Shown in pieces: positions 1-10,330 of a stretch of DNA of 64,000 bases (its first letter is position 1; each line of letters begins with the position of its first letter). Below the pieces are notes generated by a model. It saw only the letters and a list, made by a program, of their open reading frames with translations, was not told the origin of the DNA and searched no databases. A program made the position numbers and the translations under genes. Source of the DNA: Effrenium voratum (lineage: Eukaryota > Sar > Dinophyceae > Suessiales > Symbiodiniaceae); assembly GCA_963377175.1 (NCBI GenBank), contig CAUJNA010003495.1, positions 467,490 through 531,489 on the forward strand. Reading direction: 5' to 3'.

Positions 1-39
1 TCTTCAGGCCGCGCCCAAAACTGGGCCTCCCTGCGCTGC

Positions 40-123
40 CTTCGCGTGGCCCTCCGCCGTGTTCTCCTCCCCCGTCAGCGGGCACATCCGCGCCGTCCAC
101 TCCTTCGCCGTGCGGTAGATTTT
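40..123 (-). CDS. Isolated coding exon, gene not identified
   Basis: An 84-nt minus-strand exon encodes KIYRTAKEWTARMCPLTG followed by EENTAEGHAK (28 codons, phase 0). It begins after a CTTGAG acceptor and its likely donor is AAG|GCAGCG, a GC donor like most in this window. If the donor is skipped the frame closes at a TGA at the window edge, so a C-terminus is an alternative. The third codon positions are GC-rich, as in the confident exons. I do not recognise the protein. It lies downstream of the large exon that ends at 5176, so it is either a further gene or a distant exon of that one. Confidence 0.45.
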
Positions 124-163
124 CTCAAGACGGCGAATGCAAATCCCCCCCCCGGACAACAAA

Positions 164-164
<1 letters not shown>

Positions 165-235
<71 letters not shown>
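165..235. repeat. (AC)n microsatellite
   Basis: About 35 uninterrupted AC dinucleotides. Long open frames on both strands here are only poly-Thr/His or poly-Cys/Val readings of the repeat. Confidence 0.95.
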
Positions 236-238
<3 letters not shown>

Positions 239-395
239 TTCCAGGACACATTGTGCAAGGAACAGTCTTGCGCGCCAACGAGGACGCTTGCGCACCGACA
301 AGGAACAGCGAACACACTTGCGCGCCAACATGCGCCGACAGTGAGCACGCTTATGCTTGTGCACCAAGGAGAAACATGGGAAGATAAGTTTATCA

Positions 396-650
396 AGCAG
401 AACCGAGAGACAAATGCAGGCCCATACTGGGAGACAAGTAAATGCGCACGCAGGAGCATGCGGCCTGGCAATCTGGCAGAACCGAGAGACAAATGCAGGC
501 CCATACTGGGAGACAAGTAAATGCGCACGCAGGAGCATGCGGCCTGGCAATCTGGCAGAACCGAGAGACAAATGCAGGCCCATACTGGAAGACAAGCAAA
601 TGCGTACCCTGGCGAGCATGCGGCCCGGCCATCTGGCAGCATGCGGCCTG
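396..650. repeat. 79-bp tandem repeat, about 3 copies
   Basis: The unit starting AGAACCGAGAGACAAATG recurs at about 397, 476 and 555, a 79-bp period, and the third copy decays after about 60 bp. Its length is not a multiple of three, so it is unlikely to encode a protein repeat. Confidence 0.9.
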
Positions 651-927
651 TTCTTTTTAGAAGAGTAAGAACCCCAACAGTAAATTTGTTTGGGGGAAAA
701 AACAAACACAAACCAAAACCGCTTCGGAAAGTGCTGCGTACCGAATACCGGAGAAAAACCAAATGGTTGGCTCGGTGGAGCTTTCTCCCAGCGAATCGGA
801 TCCCCACTGAAAGGCCGGCGCCTGGATGGCCAGCAAGTAGAACGGCCGCTGGTCCTGATCCCGACATGTGGGTATGGGTCAAATTCACTTACTAGGGTTC
901 CATGTGGGGTGCCTATTTTGGACCCAC

Positions 928-1045
928 AGTCATGTGGCTGTCGTCAAACATAGGGCCCATCAAAATGGGTTGCCCTAGCTGGCAAACGGAAAGGACGGAA
1001 ACCTGCGGTTTGTCTGGTCCAACTTCGAAACAAAACCCACATGTT
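928..1045 (+). repeat. Dispersed element, family H (diverged copy)
   Basis: Starts near ATGTGGCTGTCGTCAAA and contains AAAATGGGTTGCCCT and GGAAACCTGCGGTTTGTC, matching the other family H copies at 1928, 13073, 15525, 47293, 48425, 48538, 56700 and 63570. Confidence 0.6.
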
Positions 1046-1552
1046 CCGCCGAGCTCAACCCATTTCCACCTATGATTGAAGCTGGGTTCTTTCTCGCACG
1101 GCTTCCGCCTCAACTCTCTCACACTCGACACACTCCTCTCGGATCATCCGCATGCCAGCTCGCGCACGCTTGCTGGATGCCTGTGGCTGCTACTCTCGGA
1201 CTTGGCCCAAGCAACTGGGGTTGCTCAACAACTCAGCAAAACAAAAGTCCAAATGGAAGGTAAAAGGCAGCTCAAAGAAATGATGGAAAATAATGGAGGG
1301 GCCGGAAGATTCTTAGCAATGCAGCATCTCCCACGAGAGCAGAAGCACTGACTTTTTGAACATGCAATTGCTCAGTCTGTTTGCACAGGCTGTGCAGTTT
1401 GCGCCGTGCCACCTCTCCTGTGAGAATCTGCATGCCAACCTACAAGCGTGTAGCTTTCACTACGTTTCGTGTTTCTTCGCTTTCATCTTCATTCCATCCT
1501 TGCCCGCCAAACATGTTCTCCTCTGCTCGCCAGCGCACCTTAGTGGGCCCAG

Positions 1553-1612
1553 GGCTTGCGCGCGGCGGCAATGGAGGAGCGACGGGCCAGGATGCGTCTC
1601 GTCTCACAGAAG
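1553..1612 (+). CDS. Possible plus-strand exon, helical basic peptide
   Basis: After an AG at 1551-1552 the plus strand reads GLRAAAMEERRARMRLVSQK, 20 codons in phase 0, ending at a good donor AAG|GTGGGA. It joins in phase to the next plus-strand candidate at 2080 to give one arginine-rich helix. The minus strand of the same bases is also open, so the strand call is weak. Product unknown. Confidence 0.3.
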
Positions 1613-1927
1613 GTGGGAACCAACCCCCAAACGGCCGGCAACTTGCCTGCGCGGGACCGAAACCTCACGCGCCAGATTCGCGGCGAAGGTTTGGGCTTTG
1701 GGCCCGTGAGAAAACTGGATAGATCACTGTGCCTCGCGCCGCGTGCACCCCCCGGCAAGACGTTAGGGCTTCAAAGCCCGGGATGCCTGAAATCCGTTTC
1801 CTTCCTTGGCTCGGCTTTTCTTCTCGCAGCTCTTGGGTTCAACAGGGATCCGGATGCTTTATACACCTGAACATTGCAACTTGTAAATGGTGGTGTCCCT
1901 TTATTTTGGTTGCTGAAAAAGCCACAT

Positions 1928-2042
1928 GAATCAAATGGCTGTGGCTCAAAAAACCGGTACCAAAATGGAACCCTGGTAAGTGGAAACATGGACCGGAATC
2001 TGCGTAACCCCTCCTGTTTAATTTTGAGCCACACCCAAATGG
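1928..2042 (+). repeat. Dispersed element, family H
   Basis: Runs from CAAATGGCTGTGGCTCAAAA to TTTTGAGCCACACCCAAATG. These ends are imperfect inverted repeats, with a conserved GGAAACATGGACC core. A compact MITE-like unit of about 112 bp. Confidence 0.75.
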
Positions 2043-2079
2043 TTGCAAAATGAAGACGTTTTTAGGAGCCCTGCTCCAG

Positions 2080-2140
2080 ATCCGGGAGATCGCCAGGCGC
2101 ATCCTCCGCGAATTCGTGCGCTACTCCCTGGCCCGCAGGA
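2080..2140 (+). CDS. Possible plus-strand exon, helical basic peptide
   Basis: After the acceptor CTGCTCCAG the plus strand reads IREIARRILREFVRYSLARR with G or C in 19 of 20 third positions. This is stronger coding bias than the minus strand shows over the same bases. Phase agrees with the exon at 1553-1612. The 3' end is not fixed; GC and GA donors are both available. Product unknown. Confidence 0.35.
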
Positions 2141-3701
2141 GCTCCTGTTGCGTGAGCGCATCGATGCCCCCAGCCCAAGCTCTCAGAGGCTGACCCAACT
2201 GCGGACGAACGATGCCAATGAAAGGGGCGGGGTTGGAGGCCTATGGGCCAACATGGTAGTTTTCCGGTGGATGTCCCCTGCAACCTGAGACGAGTACTGG
2301 GATGTTCGTTGCCAAGTTCAGAGAGAGAGGACCCATGGTGGTCAGAGTTCAAACCAAACTTCACTAGCCCAGTCGCGAGATCCTGAACACATGTCTGACA
2401 CGTCTCCTGCGAAAACAGGTGGCTGCTGTGTATACTCCATGAAACTCCGTGTTAAACCAAGGGGAGGGGGAGCGCCTTTGGATGGCCCCCCCATGCGGAC
2501 GCCCGTGTCTGTCCTGCTTCAGGTGCTCCAAAAAAGGACGAGGCCCAAACCACACGGCAAAGATGGCCTCTCCGACAAAGAGTCCGCGAATCAGAGCCCG
2601 ACTCTATCCGTCAAGGTTTTTCAGGGGCCTCGCATTTCCCAACAATCAACAGGAAGAAAGTCGCCCAATTGTCCCTCCAGCTCTTGCCAATCCTTTGTTG
2701 CCGCACTATGCTCTTTGCTTTCCCCTGTGCTTCGTCTCGTGGACGAGCCGAAGGCAACTCACATCGGCTTGAGTCACCTGTGGGCCTGGGCCTGGATAGT
2801 CCTTTTCGGTTGCCAAGCCAAGTGCATCGGAGCAAAAAACCAGCGGAAGCGATTCCGATGATCCCGGAACGGGAGTTTGAATAGGCTTTCTCTGGTGTGC
2901 AGTCCCGCTCCGAATGCTGAGAAGACCTCGATAAGAATAAAAATATATTCAAAAAAATGAGAGCCTCTCAAGGCTCAAGATGGCCAGCCAGCTTTGGACC
3001 AAGTCGCCCCCCAGTCCGAAACCACAGAAAGTCCGGGCGACACCAGAAATGCATGAAGCGACCGAACAAAGCAGCCAGAACTGCCTGACCAGGGGGTGGC
3101 TGCACGAAATGGAAACACCCGGTGAACCATGGTTCACAGTCATCTGCATCCCTGAGTTCAATTCAACAGGCAGTCCCCAGTATCGTGCACATGTGTTTGT
3201 GTCGACACATGCAGGCGCATTCTAATCTTTGCATCGTGCTTGATCAACAAGTCAATGAGCAGAACATGCAAACAATTCTTCCTAAGTGCGTTCATGTCTG
3301 ACTTGCCCAAAGGACCAGAAATACCAGGCTAAAGTGGTTGCCAAACATAACGCAAAAGATGAGAAGTTTAGTGGACAACTGGGCCAAGCGTCTATGACAG
3401 CAAGGTGGAAACAGAGATCGGATGCTTTCCTTGAGGACCAATTAGGGTGTTGGTTGTTGGCAGAATAACTGAGATGCTGCGTCGCAAAAATAATGGTCAA
3501 AAAGCAGAGCTCGGACAAAAACTTGAGGGGTCGGTTCAAAACGAATGGGTTGAATGGGTGGGGGTGAAAAGGGGCCGGCAGGATCCACAAACAAATGACG
3601 GAGGGGTTCCCGGATTTTCAGCACTTGGGGTTTCAACCAGAAGCCCACGTCCACCATAGGCCACAGCTTCATTCTCCGCCTGAGGTGTTCCGCATCGCAT
3701 C

Positions 3702-3852
3702 CATATGGCCATGGGTCAAAATCCAAAATTCCTTCCCCATGTGAACATCCGATTCAATCCAACCACTAAAAATAGCTTCTAAAATCGGTGGTGAGAATTC
3801 ACCCAATCCAACCAAAATGGTTGATCCCAAAACGGGTTTTGACCCACAGCTC
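3702..3852 (+). repeat. Dispersed TIR element, family A
   Basis: Begins ATGGCCATGGGTCAAAATCC and ends GGGTTTTGACCCACAGC, with an internal GGTGGTGAGAATTCACC block. Other copies lie at 13147, 22108, 24490, 33500, 49968, 55250, 57076 and 58254. Confidence 0.75.
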
Positions 3853-3932
3853 CTTGATTTTGATCTTGGCTCCAAATGGAACTTCGGCCAAAGGCAACTG
3901 CTTTTCCAGGGTCCTGGAAGACCAAGGCTTTT
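3848..3932 (+). repeat. Dispersed TIR element, family B
   Basis: Contains GGCTCCAAATGGAACTTCGG and ends CTGGAAGACCAAGG. It abuts the end of the family A copy, so the two elements are nested or adjacent. Confidence 0.7.
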
Positions 3933-4010
3933 GACAACCACAGCCCAATCCCCGAGCCGTCGACCAACCCCACCCTCCGCAAACCCCCGAGCCCCCGAGC
4001 CCCCGAGCGC

Positions 4011-4075
4011 CTCGGCGAAGCGCTTGCCCGGCACGGAGCCCAGGTGGGCACCGTTCAGCCGCAGCGTCACGAGGC
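4011..4075 (-). CDS. Exon with leucine-rich-repeat-like sequence
   Basis: A 65-nt exon after CTCGAG reads (G)LVTLRLNGAHLGSVPGK then RFAEA. The L..L.L.G pattern followed by an AEAL-like helix resembles ribonuclease-inhibitor-type leucine-rich repeats, but one unit is too little to be sure. The donor is GAG|GCGCTC. It may belong with the exon at 4936-4877 and with the large exon upstream, whose C-terminal part is also weakly leucine-rich. Confidence 0.45.
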
Positions 4076-4876
4076 CTCGAGACGGGGCCCGTGGATTTTC
4101 TTGGATGTCCGGGAAACGCGGGAAGGATTCGGGACATCCAGGTTGAATGTCCTCATCCAAGGGGGAGTGATTCAGACATCAACTTGGGTGTCCGGAAATC
4201 CAGGTCCCTTTTTTCGGAAAATGTCCAAGTTGAAGACCCGGCCCAACTTCTAGTTTTAGCTGTGAAAGTGGGCCATGGCAACCATTTTCTTCATCCGAGC
4301 AAACCCCAAAGAGCAAACTGAGGGAATGCAACTGAGGCGTGCCGTCTGCTTTGTTGCTGATTCCACAAGTAGCATAGGCTGATGCCAGAAACCAGGAAGG
4401 ATCAATGAGCTTTTTCGAACATCATGTATCCAGTGATTATATGGGTCTGTCTTCTTTGTGGACAAGGGAACCCTGTGGAAAATTCCCGCCCGGCGGGCCG
4501 AAGCTCAAGATAGTTCGATAAATTTGGGTGTTTGAATGAGGGGCCGGGGATTTATGTCCAGAAAAAAAACTTTTGAGTGGGTTCCTCATGAAAATTCATA
4601 GCCCTACTGGCGCCCAAATGTTCGTCACATGCATCGTGCCCAGGCGCCATCTCCCTGAGGGTCGTAGCCCAGCGTGTAGCAGTCCTGCGAGTTTTTTTGC
4701 AGCCCTTCGCCCCGGATTTCGGGATTCAAGGACTGGACGCCCCTCGCTCATCAAGTGTGGAACGGAGCACTGAAGCGCCCGAAAAATTCGGAGAGGCCAA
4801 ATCATTTGCGCAGCGCGGGGTCTTGGAAAGCGCGCCTTGGGGTTTTCAGCAAACGGGGTTGCTCCGACATCGAAGC

Positions 4877-4936
4877 GTCGAGGCAGTCCCCAGCTGCCAC
4901 GTCTTTGTACAAAGGGTTGAAGGACTCGACGCCGGC
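4877..4936 (-). CDS. Coding exon, gene not identified
   Basis: A 60-nt exon after the acceptor ATCCGCGCAG reads AGVESFNPLYKDVAAGDCLD in phase 0 and ends at a GC donor (GAC|GCTTCG). It is GC3-rich and surrounded by AT-richer intron-like sequence. Product not recognised. It lies between the large exon ending at 5176 and the leucine-rich exon at 4075. Confidence 0.45.
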
Positions 4937-5175
4937 CTGCGCGGATTGGACGAATCTACCAGGGAAAAACACGCACATGTTGCTTGTCACTCCTTCCCAA
5001 ATAAGCGACACGCCTCTTCTATTCCTTACTTGGATGGTCATAGGAAGGGCCAAGCCACCTCCCTTCAGCGAGTTGAATGCCATTGGAGCAGCCACGCTCA
5101 AACGCTCACGCGATCCGAAGATCCTGCTTGATTTTTGTTCTCTCTCTCTCTCTCCCTCTTTCTCCTTCTCTTTTG

Positions 5176-6495
5176 TCAGCCTAGCTGCGCCACCTCGACT
5201 TCGACTCCGCATCGTTGCAAACTCTGCACAAGCGCGCTCCGCTGCGCTGTGTCCTTCCACCCAACACTGGGAAGCACGACCCGCTGAAGATTGGCCATGC
5301 TTTGCAGCGCCGTCCTCAACGAGTCGCACTCCGCCACTTCAGATCCAGCCATGCCAGTGAGCCGCAAGGTCGCAAACAAGGACGAGAGCCGCGGCTGCGA
5401 CAAGAAACGGGCGATCACTTCGGTAGCCCAGGAGTTGGACCGCTGCAAGGGCCTGCCCCTGGCGGAAACTTTGCCGCCACCCAGGCTCAGCGGGCACGGC
5501 ACAGTGAAGTCCCGGCACCGGTTACGCAGAGCCTCCTCGGCCGCGATCAAGGCAGAGCGGCAAACGGCCCGGAAGCGCGCCAGGCTGATCAAGGGCAAGG
5601 ACAAAGCCACCTCCAGCCCTTGCCCAGGCGAGAGGAACTTCGTGACTGGGAGCGCCACCCGACGCCTCTTGGCGGGGGGTCCCCCGGGTGAGTTCTCACA
5701 GCGAGGCGGCGGCAAGGCCCGCAGCGGATGTGCCGGCGCCAGCAGCTTTCCCAGCCGGCGACTTCGCTCCGGCCAACTCACTTCCCGAAGCACGGCGGCT
5801 CCCCGGTCCGCCCCCGCCTCGTCCAGCCCCAGCATGTCGGTCAGCAGGATGCGCTTCTCGGTCGCGCGCAGCTGCTGAGTTAGGAACTCGTTCTCCAAAA
5901 CCCGCTGCTCCATCTGCAAGGCTCTGGAGTCAATCTGCTCCGAGATGATGCGCCGCAAAGATTCGCAGCGCCGCTTGGTGTGGCGCTTGTCCTCCTCCAC
6001 AGCATGCTCCGCCGCCCTCCGCCAGCGCCCCATCTGCCGCGCCGCCAAGTCTTTGAAGGCGTCGTTTTGGGAAATCGCCAAGCTCAGGTTGGCCGTGAAG
6101 GGCGTGTGTCTGAAGCGAAAGTGCAGAAACATGTCGGGCTGCGTCATGTAGGTCTCGCGCAGCTCCTCCAGAAGCAGAGGAGCGCCCCCGTACCTCTTCG
6201 CGCGGTTCTGCGCGCGGCTGCGCAAGTCGGTGAGGGCGGCCCGCCACGCCAACGCCTGCTCCAAGCGCGCCGTCTTGCGCGTTTTCACGCACAAACCCCT
6301 CCAACTCACGTGCGCCTCATATAGCCCGCCCTGGGTGTAGAGGCAGGGGTCCAGCGTTTTGGCAGCAGCTCTTCCTTTCGTTTCGCCCTCTCTCTCTTCC
6401 TCGCTGCAGAGGCCCCGCAAAGCCAGCAGCACCGGGGTGGGCAGGTCCTCCTCCAGCGCCAGCCCCTGCAAGAAGTCCTTCCATTTGGTCAAGAC
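5176..6495 (-). CDS. Large coding exon: coiled-coil, NLS-like, unknown protein
   Basis: This is the longest credible open frame in the window, about 439 codons ending at TGA (5178-5176). It opens after a pyrimidine tract and acceptor (TTTTTTCCTGAG), and its first codon is not ATG, so it is an internal or last exon. It begins LTKWKDFLQGLALEEDLPTP. A charged region around residues 150-215 (RRAAEHAVEEDKRHTKRR to LTQQLRATEKRILLTD) should form a coiled coil. Around residue 275 the stretch PPAKRRRVALP resembles a monopartite nuclear localisation signal. The end (LFATLRLTGMAGSEVAE, then LRTALQSMANLQRVVLP) is weakly leucine-rich. No enzyme motif was recognised. It could be the last exon of the J-domain gene upstream on the same strand, or a separate gene. 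An earlier donor leading to the exons at 4936 and 4075 is also possible. Confidence 0.65.
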   Translation of the reverse strand, partial: VLTKWKDFLQGLALEEDLPTPVLLALRGLCSEEEREGETKGRAAAKTLDPCLYTQGGLYEAHVSWRGLCVKTRKTARLEQALAWRAALTDLRSRAQNRAKRYGGAPLLLEELRETYMTQPDMFLHFRFRHTPFTANLSLAISQNDAFKDLAARQMGRWRRAAEHAVEEDKRHTKRRCESLRRIISEQIDSRALQMEQRVLENEFLTQQLRATEKRILLTDMLGLDEAGADRGAAVLREVSWPERSRRLGKLLAPAHPLRALPPPRCENSPGGPPAKRRRVALPVTKFLSPGQGLEVALSLPLISLARFRAVCRSALIAAEEALRNRCRDFTVPCPLSLGGGKVSARGRPLQRSNSWATEVIARFLSQPRLSSLFATLRLTGMAGSEVAECDSLRTALQSMANLQRVVLPSVGWKDTAQRSALVQSLQRCGVEVEVAQLG

Positions 6496-6499
6496 TCAG

Positions 6500-7670
6500 G
6501 AAAAAATAAATTACACCAGCCTCGACCCCAAACAGCAAAAAAGCGTGACAGGTCTGCATAACAAAAAAAGCTGGTCTCCTTCATGTAAGGTGCGAAATTG
6601 AGTAGCTTATGTGAGCAACACATAGTTACAATCAGCCCATGTATGTGTTTGTAGGAGTCCCCTTTTTTGGGAAGAGGACACATCGGGTCCATCCATCTCC
6701 TTGACGCCGGGCAAAAGCATCGATGTCATCGACTTCGAGGGGGAAAATGCCATGTCAATGCCATGTTCGAGAGTGAAGGCCCCGTACATTCGGTGAATCA
6801 ACCTAACACCTGGCATTAATCAAAGGAAGTTTCGAAGAAACTTTCGTAGTACAGACACTCAATGCACTTTTTTTCCATCACCGCAGCATTTGGTGGCCGT
6901 CCTGCTACTCTGCTGAAACTTGCGTATCAGTCTCAGCAGCTTGCGGCCGAGACTGGACACATGCCACTTCTGGTTGCTATGTTCTTCTCGAGCTCGCTAA
7001 AGGTCTTGCCACAAGCAAAACAGAGCACTTGCATAAACTTGCCGACTGCGCCTTGATCCTCGCCTAGCAACGCAGGGACACGCTAGCACCAAATTGGCAA
7101 GCGTCAGCAAAGGTGCCCGTTTGGCGCGCACCTCTGTCACCCGGCACAGCTCCAGAAATTTTCAGTGTTTGAGCCGGCAGTAGCTTGGTCATCCAGGGCC
7201 TTCGTCTCTGTCGTGTCCAGCACGCCGCATGCTCCCATGGCTGGGCCGCTCCATTCTGGAGCAAGCTTGACTTTGAACGTCAGCTCCAACCCTGCTCCAT
7301 CTCGGAAACGTGTGAAAACTTTGCCCCAACTTACCAATGCTGGCTGCACAGTGGACACCACCAGCTTGGCCGGTTCATCTTGGAGTTTGTGCTTATGGTT
7401 CGCAGATTGGTGTTCACATGTGTGGTGAACGACCGGCGGCCGTCATTCCAACGCACTCAGCTCCAGCAGCACTGTAGTCAACTGGCCGGGTTCGTGAACT
7501 GTATCCAAGTTGTCAAGGTCAAGGTCAGCGAAGTAGGTTGCCAGGAAAAGGCTCCTATGCATCAACCAAGATTTTCGAGGAGAACTCGACAAGTGCAGGG
7601 ACGATGCGAACAACTCTTACGAGCTAATGGTTTGGCTGGGGACCCGACTCACCCAGGCTTTAGGACAACA
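6500..7670. other. Stretch without a supportable gene
   Basis: Only short frames without coding bias, no clear repeats and no splice-bounded GC-rich island. It lies between the large exon and the open segment at 7676-8293. Confidence 0.4.
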
Positions 7671-7675
7671 ACCGG

Positions 7676-8293
7676 TCAGAAAAAACCTTGGAGCTCGGAC
7701 CCCCCTAACGATGCAACAAGATGATAAGTACGCCTGCTTGACTGTGTGTTCGCTCGTCCCTCTCTGCGATAGGACCAGATCTCCAAGAGCAAGTAACCAG
7801 GAAGCCCCTCTGCGATTGGCGAAACGGCTCTTGTTGATGGGACCCCAAAAAAACCATCAAACACAGCGGCGGCGTTAGCAACTCTTATTAGATTATACAG
7901 CCACCGAACATGTGTCGAAACATGGCCATGACCGTGTGTCCTTGTTGCAATCACCACATTGAGCGCCAGAGTAATGTTGCGCGAGTGTCCAGCAGCACCG
8001 AAACCTTTTGCTTGAACGGGTCGGAATCGACGTTCAAGGCGTAGTGAAGGCGAAGCTGTGTCGTCAAAGAAGAAATGGATGGGCCATGTCTGTAGCACGT
8101 GTTGCTTCGGTGAGCATCCCTCCAGCTTGGTTTCCCGACAAGCCACGTATGCTGCGAGCAAGTACATCAAAATCTCGCCCGGAGCTGCCAAATTCAAGTC
8201 GAGATCTCGGAAAAGAACGTTGGTTGCAAGAATGAAATGGAATTGCTCGGATTTCCAAAAATACTCACTGCGGGAGGCTAGCACAAGCGCCAT
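7676..8293 (-). pseudogene. Unexplained 205-codon open frame, possible decayed coding segment
   Basis: An ATG-started minus frame (MALVLASRSEYFWKSEQFHF onward) stays open for 205 codons. A second frame in the same stretch carries a plausible peptide (HYALNVDSDPFKQKVSVLLD) that seems to continue from the first, as if a frameshift had occurred near 8045. Third positions are not GC-rich, unlike the real exons, which argues against a living host gene. A decayed mobile-element gene is possible, but no reverse transcriptase, integrase or transposase motif was seen. Confidence 0.25.
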
Positions 8294-8834
8294 GCAATAC
8301 AGCTCGCGTTGAAGCTCTTTGTTCTTCCATGCGTTTATAGACTGTAGGAAGCTAGTGCCTTACGACGTCCCCTTGAGCCCTCGCACGTGCAAGCCCTGGG
8401 CACTTTCGGACACGTGCAAAACAGCAGCGTCCATATTGCAGAATATGTGGAAATCAAGGCCGAGAAATCTGTCTTCAACCCTTCTGTCAGGAGGCAACGA
8501 GATATGTCAAAGCTGCGACCTTGGCATCACGAAGGTGTGAAATTATTCAGCAACATGCGTTTGTCAATGGGACTGGATTACCTCGGTTGCAATGAGGAAA
8601 AAGAGGACCAGCTAGCGAAGTAAAAGACTGGATATGATTTTGGCCGGGCCACATGGCTATCCAACTGAGAAGGTGCTAACTACTGGCAACAAGATAGGAG
8701 GCAAGGTTTTCAACAGCACTGTCAACAAGAAAGGGTGCTTGAACCACAGTGATGCTACCAAGAGGAGACTTGAAGATGGGTGGCCCGAAAGCATGCGCAG
8801 CGCACGGAGCCAAGTAATCCTAGCTAGTTACGGC

Positions 8835-9290
8835 CACTTACTTGGCTGGGCTCTGATGCGCCACAAGGATTCAAACCAGTCAGTTAAGGCCACTTGGCGG
8901 GGCTGGGCCACTTGGCTGGGCTCTGCTGATGCGCCACAAGGATGCAAACCAGTCAGTTAAGGATGCACACTTGGCTGGGCTCTGCTCATACGCCACAAGG
9001 ATGCAAACCAGTCAGTTACGGCAACTTGGCTGACCTCTGCTGATGTGCCACAAGAATGCAAACCAATCAGTTAAGGCCACTTGGCTGGGCCCTGCTGATG
9101 CGCCACAAGGATGCAAACCAGTCAGTTACGGCCACTTGGCTGGGCTCTGCTGATGCGCCACAAGGATGCAAACCAGCCAGTTACGGCCACTTGGCTGGGC
9201 TCTGCTGATGCGCCACAAGAATGCAAACCAGTCAGTTGCCACAAGGATGCAAACCAGTCAGTTACGGCCACTTGGCTGGGATCTGCTATG
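8835..9290. repeat. Tandem array, unit about 55-60 bp
   Basis: About eight copies of a unit with GCCACTTGGCTGGGCTCTGC, GATGCGCCACAAGGATGC and AAACCAGTCAGTTA, with indels. It runs directly into the next array, which keeps the GATGCGCC..AAGGATGCAAACC segment. Confidence 0.9.
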
Positions 9291-10330
9291 CGCCAGAAGA
9301 ATGCAAACCTGCACTTGCCCAAGAAGCGCGGCACTGGCTTCCAAAAAGCAGCTCAGTATCCTGAGCAAAGCAATCAGCGGATGTCCCAGCACAATTGTTT
9401 AGCAAGAAAACAGACACATTTAAGGCTCGATAGGGCTCAGGATGCAAACCTGCAAGAAGTGCGGCACTGGCTTCCAAAAAGCAGCTCAGAATCCTGAGCA
9501 AGCAATCGGATGTCGCGGTATTTGACATATTTAAGGCTCGGCAAGGCTCTGCTGATGCGCCAGAAGGATGCAAACCTGCACTTGACCAAGAAGTGCGGCA
9601 CTGGCTTCCAAAAAGCAGCTCAGAATCCTGAGCAAAGCAATCAGGCGGATGTCGCGGTATATTTGCTTACCGGGAAAAATGGACACATTTAAGGCTCGAC
9701 AGGGCTCTGCTGATGTGCGGCGTCAGGTGCCTCCTCTGCAGCTTGCTCCTTGTTCTCTTCCTCGCGCTCACCCTTGGCAAGCGCTTTGGCCTTGGGCTGC
9801 TGCGCCTTGCTCTTCGGCGGTCCGGCTTCACGTTGGACTCCTTCGCCTTGGGCTCCTTCAGTTTAGGGAACTCCTGTTGGGCTGTTGACCAAGAAGTGCG
9901 GCACTGGCTTCTAAAAAGCAGCTCAGAATCCTGAGCAAAGCAATCAGCAGGCGGATGTCGCGGTAGTTGACATATTTAAAGGCTCGGCTGCGCCAGAAGG
10001 ATGCAAACCTGCACTTGACCAAGAAGTGCGGCACTGGCTTCCAGAAAGCAGCTCAGAATCCTGAGCAAAGCAATCGTCCGGATGTGACAGTGTCTTTGTT
10101 TTTCCAGAAAATGGAGACATTGAAGGATCGACAGAGCTCAGCTGATGCGCCACAAGGATGCAAACTTGCACTTGGCCAAGAAGTGCGGCACTGGCTTCCA
10201 AAAAGCAATCAGCCGGATGTCACTATATATTTGTTTTTTTCAAGAAACATAGAGCTCGACGGCTATTTAAGGCTCGACATTGCTTGAACGATGCTCCACA
10301 AGGATGCAAACCAGCGCTTGACCAAGAGAG
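9290..10330. repeat. Tandem array, unit about 110-190 bp
   Basis: Repeats of a longer unit containing AAGAAGTGCGGCACTGGCTT, CAGCTCAGAATCCTGAGCAA and a variable ACATATTTAAGGCTCG box. Copies start near 9300, 9440, 9565, 9890, 10005 and 10160. The array is interrupted at about 9719-9880 by unrelated GC-rich sequence. Confidence 0.85.
9719..9866 (-). pseudogene. Lys/Glu/Gln-rich coding-like block with an apparent frameshift
   Basis: On the minus strand the first part reads AQQEFPKLKEPKAKESNVKP in one frame. The second part reads PKSKAQQPKAKALAKGERE and then EENKEQAAEE in another, as if one base were inserted near 9825. Both halves look like one lysine- and glutamate-rich linker with GC-rich third positions. 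Repeat units flank it on both sides. It may be a damaged exon of the J-domain gene, an exon with a sequencing error, or a captured fragment. Confidence 0.35.
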
